Shown here: positions 1 to 5,664 of the stretch, piece by piece | Numbering within the stretch: position 1 is the stretch's first letter | How the letters are laid out: each line of letters begins with the position of its first letter | Assembly: GCA_026786125.1 (NCBI GenBank) | Contig: JAJAYU010000392.1 | Span: forward strand, 1-6,456 | Direction of reading: 5' to 3' | Length of the DNA stretch: 6,456 nucleotides | Origin: Chamaesiphon sp. | GTDB lineage: Bacteria; Cyanobacteriota; Cyanobacteriia; Cyanobacteriales; Chamaesiphonaceae | The notes under the pieces: model-generated | What the model was told of the DNA's origin: nothing | Seen by the model: the letters and a program-made list of their open reading frames with translations, nothing else | The model's database searches: none | Made by a program: the position numbers and the translations under genes

Positions 1-38
1 CATCAGATGAGCAGCGGTTGTAGATACGAAACCTACCC

Positions 39-73
39 ATTTATTGTGCCACACTGTGGGGTTTACAATAAAT
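39..73. repeat. Perfect 9-bp inverted repeat with inner palindrome
   Basis: The arms atttattgt (39-47) and acaataaat (65-73) are exact reverse complements separated by 17 bases. The spacer contains a second interrupted palindrome, ccaca-c-tgtgg (49-59). It could be an operator, a transcript hairpin or the end of a gene lying to the left. The stem is AT-rich and no clean T-run follows, so a strong intrinsic terminator is unlikely. The repeat is seen directly; its function is unknown. Confidence 0.5.
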
Positions 74-152
74 AGTCTAAGTAGGAATATATCTGGTTAT
101 ACTCAGTATGCCCATAGATTTGTGGTTTATTAGTTATTTGTAATTAGTTTTT

Positions 153-180
153 GGTGGATGGTGGATGGTGAATGGTGAAG
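153..180. repeat. Short tandem repeat, 7-bp unit x4
   Basis: Four consecutive heptamers: ggtggat (153-159), ggtggat (160-166), ggtgaat (167-173), ggtgaag (174-180). Short tandemly repeated sequences of this kind (STRRs) are known from intergenic regions of filamentous and other cyanobacteria. Twelve bases separate it from the next tandem array, so the two may form one composite repeat. Confidence 0.8.
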
Positions 181-192
181 ATAGACGCAAGC

Positions 193-232
193 GTCCCCCA
201 GTCCCCCAGTCTCCCAGTCTCCCCGTCTCCCT
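193..232. repeat. Short tandem repeat, 8-bp pyrimidine unit x5
   Basis: Five consecutive octamers: gtccccca, gtccccca, gtctccca, gtctcccc, gtctccct, with exact period 8. The last unit covers two bases of the stop codon (231-233, read on the minus strand) of the glycosyltransferase gene. Degenerate echoes (gtctca, gcgtctt) continue a few bases into that gene. The small palindrome gacgc-aa-gcgtc (184-195) joins this array to the preceding heptamer array. It resembles the CCCCAGT-type STRRs of cyanobacteria. Confidence 0.8.
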
Positions 233-1607
233 AAAGATCCCCCTGTCTCAGCGTCTTTACCCACTTAAGCTGTTTGGGCAGGATTGCCATGCGGAGGATC
301 GCGAATGGCATAACTACTAGCCAGTGGAGGATAAATAATAAGCCGATCGCGGTTTGGGTCAATCTAGTAGAAATACTAATTGTCAGGGTTGCAGATCGAT
401 CGCTGCGGCGCAAGCCGATCCAGATCGACCACAATGGCAGAGCTACGCCCAGAGAAGCTGTCATTGGCAGCAACAGTGGGGGATGTTTGAGCCAGACGGA
501 CATCAAAAAGTCGGGAATGCCTGCTGGTGGTAGTAGATATTGAATTGCTAAAAATGAGAGTAAATCGAGGGTTTTCTTGGTGCCCAGGCGATTGCTAGCG
601 ATCGATCTACCGTAGTCGAGATAACGTTGAAACCCGCCCTCTGCCCAGCGATTGCGTTGGTGCCAGAGTGCTTTGAATGTAGTTACGCCTTCCTCGCCAA
701 CTGGTGGATAAGGCATCAGTTCGATCTCCCAACCAGTTAGATGCAGCCGAATCGTCAGATCCAGATCGTCAGTAATCGTCAGTTCGTTCCAACCATCACA
801 ACTAATTAACGCTGTACGGCGGACAAATTGACCGTTGCCGCGTAGTTCCCCGATGCCCCCTTGTCCAATTCGTTGTTGCTGGAGATAAGCATCTAGAGCC
901 ATTTCTGCCTGCTGTCCCTGCGTGAGGAAATTAGTTTCACTATTACTAATTGCTTTGCGGAGTTGGATCGCACCGACATTAGGGGTTTGGAAATAAGCCA
1001 AGACTTGGTAGAGAAAATCAGGTGTAACTTGAGCATCAGCATCAAAGACACCGATTAATTCACCCTGCATCATTGTGACAACCTGATTAAGGGCGGCAGA
1101 TTTACCACCTGTATCCCTAGCTGTCCGGTGAAGAACTTGAAGCTGGGGATATTTTTGGGCGAGGGCATCCAAAATTTCAGGAGTCCGATCGGTACTATTA
1201 TCGTCGATCGCCCACACTTCATATCGATCGGCTGGATAGTCCAAATTGCACAGACTTTCCACCAAATTGGTAATCACTGCGGCTTCGTTTTTGGCGGCAA
1301 TTGCTAGGGAAATAAATGGATAAGTCTGGAGTTGAATCAATACTGGTGGTGCAGCTACTTTGGTAGTCACCAATTTCACTGCCCGCAGGCAAAATATCCC
1401 CGTAATTGCCCAAGCGACGATATAGCCCCAACTAATCAGATGTAAAGCGGCAATACCCAACCACAAACATCCCAGAACTATTGCTGCCTTCAACCGTCGA
1501 TAACCCATCCCAGCAGACCAATCGATCGGTGGTACAGTTACATCTTCAACGTTTAACGGCAAGCTGCTTTCAGACATTTCGATCGAACAGGGAAAGGGCC
1601 ATTCCAT
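231..1607 (-). CDS. Membrane-bound family 2 glycosyltransferase (cellulose synthase/BcsA-like)
   Basis: This 458-residue GT2 enzyme is expected to transfer a sugar from a nucleotide-sugar donor at the cytoplasmic face of the inner membrane, as polysaccharide or glycolipid synthases do; donor and acceptor cannot be told. Two hydrophobic segments (about 41-60 and 62-80) precede the catalytic domain. Visible motifs are AIDDNSTD (133-140, DD 135-136), DAD (189-191), LRGNGQ (255-260), TDD (279-281, the usual TED position) and QRNRW (317-321, the QxxRW motif of processive synthases). Three further hydrophobic segments lie at about 349-372, 378-399 and 417-440. The set is complete and the gene looks intact. 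The ATG at 1607 gives the longest frame; an ATG at 1577 (448 aa) is equally plausible, since neither has a clear Shine-Dalgarno sequence. It lies 64 bp downstream of the STAND gene on the same strand and could be cotranscribed. No PilZ domain is visible. Confidence 0.9.
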   Translation of the reverse strand: MEWPFPCSIEMSESSLPLNVEDVTVPPIDWSAGMGYRRLKAAIVLGCLWLGIAALHLISWGYIVAWAITGIFCLRAVKLVTTKVAAPPVLIQLQTYPFISLAIAAKNEAAVITNLVESLCNLDYPADRYEVWAIDDNSTDRTPEILDALAQKYPQLQVLHRTARDTGGKSAALNQVVTMMQGELIGVFDADAQVTPDFLYQVLAYFQTPNVGAIQLRKAISNSETNFLTQGQQAEMALDAYLQQQRIGQGGIGELRGNGQFVRRTALISCDGWNELTITDDLDLTIRLHLTGWEIELMPYPPVGEEGVTTFKALWHQRNRWAEGGFQRYLDYGRSIASNRLGTKKTLDLLSFLAIQYLLPPAGIPDFLMSVWLKHPPLLLPMTASLGVALPLWSIWIGLRRSDRSATLTISISTRLTQTAIGLLFILHWLVVMPFAILRMAILPKQLKWVKTLRQGDL

Positions 1608-1671
1608 CTTAACTCAAGTGATGATAGCTCGATCGGGCTGAATCGATTGACTCATTATCGATGTTGATAAT

Positions 1672-3027
1672 TTAAGTTTTTAGTGCTTGCAACAAATTAT
1701 TAATATTATTAAGGGCATGACTCAGCAAGATCGGATAAAGATGCAAATAATCAGGCTTTTTTGCCCAAATTTCCTCTGCAATTAAATCTTGATAATGCTC
1801 GGTAATATATTCCATTACCAACTCAGATAGTGTAAAACTATCGTCTTTTACTTCGATCAGATATTGCCTAACTAGGCGATCTAAGATCCTCACCAATTCA
1901 CGATCAACCACACTGTGATCAAACTTACTTCTGAGTTGATCGAGTGTCAGCGGTTCTCGCTTGATCGCGAGCCACAGCATCACAGCCAACTCGGAATGTG
2001 TCAGCAGATCGAGCTGTTGAGCTAGAAAAAATTCAATTTGATCGTATACAATAATATTCTCAGCCAAGAACTTACTAATACTGCGATTGAATATATCTCT
2101 AATTGTACTAGATGCAAACTTTAAATACTGAGGATTACCCCGATATTTATGAATTAATTGATCCCATTCTGTGGGTGTGCCAACTAATTCACTATTTTCA
2201 ATAAATCTTTGACAGGATATTCGATCTAATCCTTGGAGTTCTAGTTTGTGATAACTCCCATCGATCTGGGTTAGCTCTACAGAGGTAATTATTAGACAAA
2301 AGCTTTGATGTTCTGCCGTATTTAATTTGTCTAAAAATTGGATATATGCTGGAGCTAGATCGATCGAGTTAAAGATTGGATCGGCATTATCGAGGATTAA
2401 TAGGCACCGCTGTTGCTGTAAATAACCGATCGTTTTAGCGATCGCAGTTACGCACTTCTGGGATAACTTAGCTCGTCTACCTCCGTCCAATTCCTTGACA
2501 ACGATCGATAAAAAAGCGAGTAATGGTGGCGCAGCAGCCAAATCAGTCCACATCACTCGATCGAATTTTGACGAGAGATTTTCGGCTAACTTTTGAGCAA
2601 GGCTGGTTTTCCCCATCCCCCTCATTCCGTAGAGAAAAGTTATCTTAGCTTGACTAGCTTTGGTTGCGGTATCTTGCCTGGGGAGAATTAATGATTGTAA
2701 TTGACATAATTCAGTCAATCTCCCAAAAAATCTACCTCGATTGCCAGACTCAATCGCTGTCATCGGCTCTAATAGCTCAAACTCCAAGTTTTCGACTACC
2801 TGGCGGATATTCGACTTATTAACTTTGGTATTGAGTAGTTGCGATAGATATTTCCACAAGCGCACAGCATGATTTTTGACTGTTTGCTCCTGATAGCCAG
2901 CAATTTCTCGATAGGGGCCGTTTTCCCAGACCATCGCCAAAATCTCTCGCTCTAGTGGTTTGAGCTTTCTACCCTGTTTTTCCACGAGGAGACGATCGAA
3001 GATATCTAAAGCGTTAGCTAGTTTCAT
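1672..3027 (-). CDS. STAND/NB-ARC-like P-loop ATPase with N-terminal vMAP-type HTH
   Basis: This 451-residue cytoplasmic ATPase has the architecture of cyanobacterial signal-transduction STAND proteins. Residues about 1-85 form the helix-turn-helix-like N-terminal domain typical of these proteins (YREIAGYQEQTVKNHAVRLW, then KVNKSNIRQVV). FFGR (100-103) leads into a nucleotide-binding domain with Walker A GMRGMGKTS (134-142, K140), Walker B CLLILDNAD (208-216, D213), an LIITS strand (245-249) and a GLPL-like GNPQYL (297-302). A winged-helix-like region follows at about 343-400. Related proteins usually continue after the VMEYI stretch (404-408) into WD40, TPR or other sensor repeats; here the protein ends about 45 residues later at a clean TAA. 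It may be a minimal form, or its sensor may be a separate protein. STAND ATPases include regulators, death-type effectors and anti-phage defence proteins; which applies is unknown. The start matches the usual N-terminus, but no strong ribosome-binding site is seen. Confidence 0.85.
   Translation of the reverse strand: MKLANALDIFDRLLVEKQGRKLKPLEREILAMVWENGPYREIAGYQEQTVKNHAVRLWKYLSQLLNTKVNKSNIRQVVENLEFELLEPMTAIESGNRGRFFGRLTELCQLQSLILPRQDTATKASQAKITFLYGMRGMGKTSLAQKLAENLSSKFDRVMWTDLAAAPPLLAFLSIVVKELDGGRRAKLSQKCVTAIAKTIGYLQQQRCLLILDNADPIFNSIDLAPAYIQFLDKLNTAEHQSFCLIITSVELTQIDGSYHKLELQGLDRISCQRFIENSELVGTPTEWDQLIHKYRGNPQYLKFASSTIRDIFNRSISKFLAENIIVYDQIEFFLAQQLDLLTHSELAVMLWLAIKREPLTLDQLRSKFDHSVVDRELVRILDRLVRQYLIEVKDDSFTLSELVMEYITEHYQDLIAEEIWAKKPDYLHLYPILLSHALNNINNLLQALKT
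2438..2445. repeat. HIP1 octamer GCGATCGC
   Basis: This is one exact copy of the highly iterated palindrome of cyanobacteria, inside the STAND ATPase gene. The core CGATCG appears roughly two dozen times across the window, in genes and spacers alike, where one or two would be expected by chance. It is a genome signature rather than a local element. Confidence 0.85.
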
Positions 3028-3065
3028 CGACTTACGAACGCTACCGTTCTTGGACTGTAGGATCT

Positions 3066-3071
3066 ACTATA
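3066..3071 (-). promoter_or_regulatory. Possible -10 element for the STAND ATPase gene
   Basis: Read on the minus strand this is TATAGT inside the palindrome ctatatag (3067-3074), 39 bases before the ATG at 3027. No convincing -35 hexamer is seen at standard spacing. A short hairpin (gaacg-ctac-cgttc) lies between it and the start codon. Assignment rests on position and match alone. Confidence 0.25.
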
Positions 3072-3141
3072 TAGATTTTCTACCGAAGAAAAAGTATGAA
3101 ATAGTAAGAAGTATTTTAGCGACAACAGGCGATATACAGTG

Positions 3142-3387
3142 TCAAACTGGTGGTTTAGTACCGACAAACACAATTCCTTCAAAGACCTGCTCAATCTCAA
3201 AGGTCAAATTAACGCTGGTTAGCTCGATAGCATCTCCCGCAATATAATTACTAATTTCCCATTTGCCGCTCTCGTTTTTGTGGTAGAGATCGATGGCAAC
3301 CTCATCAGCACTAACCAAAACGTAATCACACAAGGCAAAATATTCTTCGGGGGTAAATCTGGGAAAATGTGCTTGTGCGGCAACCAT
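3142..3387 (-). pseudogene. Uma2/DUF820 family nuclease gene with core deleted in frame
   Basis: An 81-residue open frame joins the two ends of an Uma2 (DUF820) protein, a PD-(D/E)XK-fold family usually about 185-200 residues long. Residues 1-17 (MVAAQ...FTPEEYFA) are the typical Uma2 N-terminus. Residues about 18-74 (LCDYVLVSADE, KWEISNYIAGDAIEL, LTFEIEQVFEGIVF) match the C-terminal third, which normally follows the catalytic residues. Roughly 110-120 residues, including the whole catalytic core, are missing, and the reading frame is kept across the junction near residue 17-19. The ATG at 3387 is chosen because GAGG (3397-3400 on the plus strand) sits 9 bases upstream and MVAA is a familiar family start; a TTG at 3402 would add five residues. 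It lies 40 bp downstream of the Rpn-like frame on the same strand. A nuclease function is very unlikely; a residual peptide could still be made. Confidence 0.75.
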
Positions 3388-3396
3388 TGGTGATGA

Positions 3397-3400
3397 CCTC
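3397..3400 (-). promoter_or_regulatory. Ribosome-binding site deciding the Uma2-remnant start
   Basis: GAGG on the minus strand lies 9 bases before the ATG at 3387. It supports that start over the upstream TTG at 3402, which overlaps this element region. Confidence 0.5.
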
Positions 3401-3427
3401 AATTATTTTTTACTTCTATAATCGATC

Positions 3428-4426
3428 TCAACCTTCTAAAATTCCTAGTTCAGATAGCCATTTTTCCATATCCGTGGGTTGTTGCCAATTGAACATTCGC
3501 ACCATAAAATTATCAAGTTGCCCATCGTTTAATCGTTCCAATTGACTAACTACCTGTGGAGTTAATTTCTCAACTCCAAATTTAGCCCGAATCATTGTAC
3601 TTGCTGACTTAATTTTTCCTCGAAGTTCACCTTCGAGTTTACCTTCGAGTTTAGCTTGGGTGATTTCAGCTTCATACCAAGCATCGATTTGTGCCATCGT
3701 TTTCATAAAATCTTGCTCCTCTAGAGTTAAACTGTCAGTAGGAATGTTCCGTAGATAAACGCAATATTTGACGCAGGTTCCAATTATATCATTTTTCGCT
3801 CGGCTATCTGGTGACAACTGCTCTATCGCTTGAAATGCGCTCTGGGCAACTTGTTTGTTACCTAGCATTTTCAGCCAAATTGTCTCAGGACTATCCTCTA
3901 GTTGGTTGATGATGACAATTCCCATTCGCAAGATTTGCGGGAGTCGATAGACACCCACGCCTAATGCAGTTTCGGGTTGAGCCTTACACGAATTCAGGAT
4001 TTTTTCACTACAATTAACTGTGAGAATCCAAGTAAATGGATTTTGATTTTCAATCTGTTGTTTTATCTCTTTTGATAGTCTTTCAGTATTTATCAATTTC
4101 TGTTCTAATTTAGCAAGATCGATCAGCTCTTTATTTTTCGGTTCCCAATATAGATTCTTGCGAGTAATAGATTTAAGAATATCTGTCTCTTCTAAGTAGG
4201 AACTATAGTGTTCGATCGCAATCGTCGGATGTTCCTGCATCAATACATCAAATAAACCCAGTTTCTCCTACTGCCATCCAGGATTGTCTCGATTACCAAA
4301 AAACATCAAGTCGATTTCGAGATCTTCGTCGTTGCGGACTTGAATATTTTGCTGTGTCTCACCTTTGGTTTTGTACAAGGACTGGATATAGAATTTGAAA
4401 AAGCGGTCGTGTTTGTACTGCGCCAT
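3428..4426 (-). pseudogene. Rpn-like/DUF4351 PD-(D/E)XK nuclease gene, split by an in-frame TAG
   Basis: From the ATG at 4426 the frame runs 52 codons (MAQYKHDRFFKFYIQ ... QVRNDEDLEIDLMFF ... NPGWQ), meets TAG at 4268-4270, then continues in the same frame (EKLGLFDVLMQEHPTIAIEH) to the TGA at 3428-3430. That is 333 codons including both stops. Both sides read as one protein: an N-terminal nuclease-like part with acidic residues in DLEID and an IEHYSS strand, then FTWILTVN, GVGVYRLP, INQLEDSPETIWLKMLGNK, a charged linker with KLEG repeats, and a C-terminal DUF4351 region (about codons 273-329, ending MEKWLSELGILEG). The family is related to Rpn recombination-promoting nucleases. A start at 4240 (ATG) or 4243 (TTG) after the stop would give only 270-271 residues, lacking the first acidic motif. 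One base change would restore the frame. The first ATG has no Shine-Dalgarno sequence and lies inside the residual vapC frame, so it seems to have lost its own upstream region. Confidence 0.75.
3617..3652 (-). repeat. 12-bp in-frame tandem repeat in the nuclease linker
   Basis: Two exact copies of accttcgagttt (3629-3640 and 3641-3652, plus strand) and a degenerate third at 3617-3628 encode KLEG-KLEG-ELRG on the minus strand. Such charged, length-variable repeats are common before the C-terminal region in Rpn-like proteins and probably arise by slippage. Confidence 0.6.
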
Positions 4427-4512
4427 TGACTGTTATCGAACAAATGTTGATCTTCGTTGACCCACCACAGCCAAATATGGGTATCTAGAACGATAGTTAA
4501 GGGAGATTCCAT
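4306..4512 (-). pseudogene. VapC-like PIN-domain toxin, truncated after about 25-29 codons
   Basis: The frame opens with MESPLTIVLDTHIWLWWVNE, the first strand of a PIN-domain toxin with its first catalytic aspartate (D10). VapC toxins are Mg-dependent RNases of about 125-140 residues. Here family likeness stops near residue 25-29. From about 4426 leftwards the DNA encodes the Rpn-like protein in another frame, so the remaining codons (to the TGA at 4306-4308) are out-of-frame read-through. The other PIN acidic residues are absent, so no toxin activity is expected. The ATG at 4510-4512 overlaps the 3' end of the antitoxin gene by 16 bp, the usual translational coupling of vapBC pairs. A deletion or insertion junction between vapC and the Rpn-like gene lies at roughly 4427-4445. 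Confidence 0.75.
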
Positions 4513-4754
4513 TCAGTTTCGGGAATAGTGTCAATAATATTACCTAATATCTTCATTTTACCAGCAAGATCGGGATGAGGTTTTCGCTGATTAGTAGCAA
4601 CTTCACTGGGCTGCTGCGGGGTAGCAGATTTCTGTTGTTGGGATAAAAATCTTATGAAGTCAAATATCTGGTGGCGTTGCTCCGGCGATAGTACCTGTGT
4701 GGTTAAAATATCTTCTGGGATATGCAAGGACTCTACAGTCTGACTATTCATCAT
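4497..4754 (-). CDS. VapB-like antitoxin (DUF2281-type), toxin partner broken
   Basis: A small protein of 85 residues (84 from the second ATG at 4751) looks like the antitoxin of a cyanobacterial vapBC pair. The N-terminal half has LSPEQRHQIFDFIRFLSQQQ, a helical DUF2281-type pattern. The tail HPDLAGKMKILGNIIDTIPE resembles antitoxins of this group, whose C-terminus normally binds the PIN toxin. Antitoxins of this class neutralise VapC and often repress their own operon. A GGGGG run just upstream lies 3 bases from the first ATG and 6 from the second, so the second ATG at 4751 may be the real start. The downstream toxin is truncated, making this an orphan antitoxin that could only act against other VapC copies. 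One copy of the 63-bp repeat lies 50 bp upstream of the start. Confidence 0.7.
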   Translation of the reverse strand: MMNSQTVESLHIPEDILTTQVLSPEQRHQIFDFIRFLSQQQKSATPQQPSEVATNQRKPHPDLAGKMKILGNIIDTIPETEWNLP

Positions 4755-4776
4755 TTACCCCCATAAACTTTCCTTC

Positions 4777-4782
4777 ATTTTA
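4777..4782 (-). promoter_or_regulatory. Possible -10 element of the vapB operon
   Basis: TAAAAT on the minus strand lies 22 bases before the ATG at 4754. A second candidate, TGTAAT (4796-4801), lies just left of the 63-bp repeat, where the other copy has a perfect TATAAT. No clear -35 element fits either. Confidence 0.3.
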
Positions 4783-4804
4783 CCGCGATCTTTTAATTAC
4801 AGTA

Positions 4805-4867
4805 CGATCGATCTCAAGTCTCTAGCTCTCAATCTCGATCGAGTATCCCTGGATAAATCTATCTCAG
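4805..4867. repeat. 63-bp dispersed direct repeat, copy A
   Basis: This matches 5665-5727 at 59 of 63 positions, without gaps, in the same orientation. It contains the palindrome ctcgatcgag (4834-4843) and the shared tract ggataaatctatctcag. Both copies lie just upstream of a small minus-strand operon, here vapB. A common taatta stretch left of each copy suggests the homology reaches slightly further with a 3-base gap. It could be a remnant of a duplicated promoter region or a small mobile repeat. Confidence 0.9.
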
Positions 4868-4894
4868 AATGTTTGACGTTCAATTAGTCTTCGA

Positions 4895-5242
4895 TTAAGC
4901 ACTTTTTGCATCTCTATACTCTATTGGAGCCTGCTCGATTGAACTCACTGTGTTTGGCAGGTAACTTAATACATCTAAATACCACCACCATTGCTGCGGT
5001 GAGATGTGTTGCTCGGATCGGTATTTCGCTAAGTCAATAAATCGTGACAATTCTTGATGTATTGCGATAATATTTGCCATTAATTTTCGATCTGCTGCAA
5101 ACAAAAATGCTCTGTCCTCTACACTGAAACTGGACTCTATTTCTGATAATTGATCCCTGATTTCCAGCGTTTCTAAATGTTCTGCCCCACTGACAGTAGG
5201 ATAATCCATCTGAATCGCATAATTTTTCAATAATTGATTCAT
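4895..5242 (-). CDS. Small acidic protein of unknown family, second gene of ATGA-coupled pair
   Basis: I do not recognise a named family for this 115-residue protein; it resembles conserved cyanobacterial hypotheticals with an HWWWYLD-type motif. It is acidic (about 17 Asp/Glu against 10 Lys/Arg) and probably largely helical: TLEIRDQLSEIESSFSVEDR (25-44), a DRKLMANIIAIHQELSRFID helix (51-70), then SPQQWWWYLDVL (81-92). No signal peptide or membrane segment is seen. The ATG at 5242 overlaps the TGA of the upstream gene by 4 bp (ATGA), and a strong GAGGAG site (5251-5256) lies 8 bases upstream, so the pair is cotranscribed and both proteins are actively translated. An acidic second gene coupled to a compact first gene fits an antitoxin or immunity protein, but a structural partner is equally possible. 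The frame is intact. Confidence 0.7.
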   Translation of the reverse strand: MNQLLKNYAIQMDYPTVSGAEHLETLEIRDQLSEIESSFSVEDRAFLFAADRKLMANIIAIHQELSRFIDLAKYRSEQHISPQQWWWYLDVLSYLPNTVSSIEQAPIEYRDAKSA

Positions 5243-5622
5243 GGTAATAGCTCCTCTAAAATCCGTAAGTATACAAAAGCGGTTTTATTTAAGTATTTGT
5301 CTGGGTTATCTGGTGGAAAAGCAGTTTCCATGACACCATCTATACCCATCATTACCAGCCACAATCTATCTTCTACTATTGTAGTCAAAGTCGGATATAA
5401 GATTTGGTCATAGATATAAACGTATACTCGTGCTTGTCGATCGTTAGTTACACGATTAATTATTGTCTCGTAGTCTGCCAGTGTAGCGTTTTCGGCTAGA
5501 TGCCCTAATCTAATTCTTTTAGCAAGATGAGCTTCTGCTTTTCCAGCCTTCCATTGTATCTGATCTCGATTAACAATAATTGCTTTAATAACTTTGCTTA
5601 AATCATGACTCTCAAAGTTCAT
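5239..5622 (-). CDS. Small protein of unknown family, first gene of ATGA-coupled pair; RNase-toxin-like pattern
   Basis: From the ATG at 5622 this is 127 residues; a TTG at 5628 would add two. No family is recognised with certainty. Visible pattern: H32 followed by K35-R36 and GH (40-41), then TLADYE (47-52), RVYVYIYD (65-72), LYPTLTTIV (75-83), RLWLVMMGIDG (86-96) and METAFPPDNPDKYL (98-111). A His/Lys/Gly-His start, a DYE helix, beta strands and a TAFP-type final strand recall the barnase-EndoU-colicin-RelE (BECR) RNase fold. This is inference from pattern, not a match. No signal peptide or membrane segment is seen. Its TGA overlaps the next gene's ATG. A perfect TATAAT lies 31 bases upstream of the ATG, beside copy B of the 63-bp repeat. 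There is no clear Shine-Dalgarno sequence, so this protein may be made at a lower level than its partner, as often holds for toxins. Confidence 0.7.
   Translation of the reverse strand: MNFESHDLSKVIKAIIVNRDQIQWKAGKAEAHLAKRIRLGHLAENATLADYETIINRVTNDRQARVYVYIYDQILYPTLTTIVEDRLWLVMMGIDGVMETAFPPDNPDKYLNKTAFVYLRILEELLP
5251..5256 (-). promoter_or_regulatory. Strong ribosome-binding site of the second operon gene
   Basis: GAGGAG on the minus strand lies 8 bases before the ATG at 5242, inside the 3' end of the preceding gene. It confirms this start and contrasts with the weak site of the first gene. Confidence 0.7.
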
Positions 5623-5652
5623 TATCAAACATTCAAGTTGTTTCTACGCTTA

Positions 5653-5658
5653 ATTATA
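5653..5658 (-). promoter_or_regulatory. -10 element (TATAAT) of the two-gene operon
   Basis: A perfect TATAAT on the minus strand lies 31 bases upstream of the ATG at 5622, leaving room for a leader of about 20-25 bases. A TTGAGA hexamer inside the adjoining repeat is only 13 bases away, too close for a standard -35. Transcription may depend on an activator or a weak -35. Confidence 0.55.
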
Positions 5659-5664
5659 CTGCGT

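Noticed and set aside
1..75. Plus-strand frame open from the left edge to TAG at 73-75, and a short minus-strand frame starting at 40 and leaving the window.
   Set aside because: Both are too short (24 and 13 codons) to show any family, and they are mutually exclusive. The inverted repeat at 39-73 overlaps both.
274..543. Plus-strand 89-codon open frame.
   Set aside because: It lies wholly inside the glycosyltransferase gene on the opposite strand, and its translation has no recognisable features.
1219..1431. Minus-strand 70-codon open frame.
   Set aside because: It lies inside the glycosyltransferase gene in another frame and is a low-complexity translation.
231..1607. Cellulose synthase (BcsA) by name.
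   Set aside because: At 458 residues with no PilZ domain and about five membrane segments it is much shorter than BcsA. Only the GT2 synthase motifs are shared, so no specific product is assigned.
2960..3247. Plus-strand 95-codon open frame spanning the STAND start and the Uma2 remnant.
   Set aside because: It runs antisense to two better supported frames and has no motif.
4268..4270. TAG as a recoded codon (selenocysteine- or pyrrolysine-like).
   Set aside because: No recoding structure is visible, cyanobacteria are not known to use pyrrolysine, and the adjacent genes are also broken. A plain nonsense mutation is simpler.
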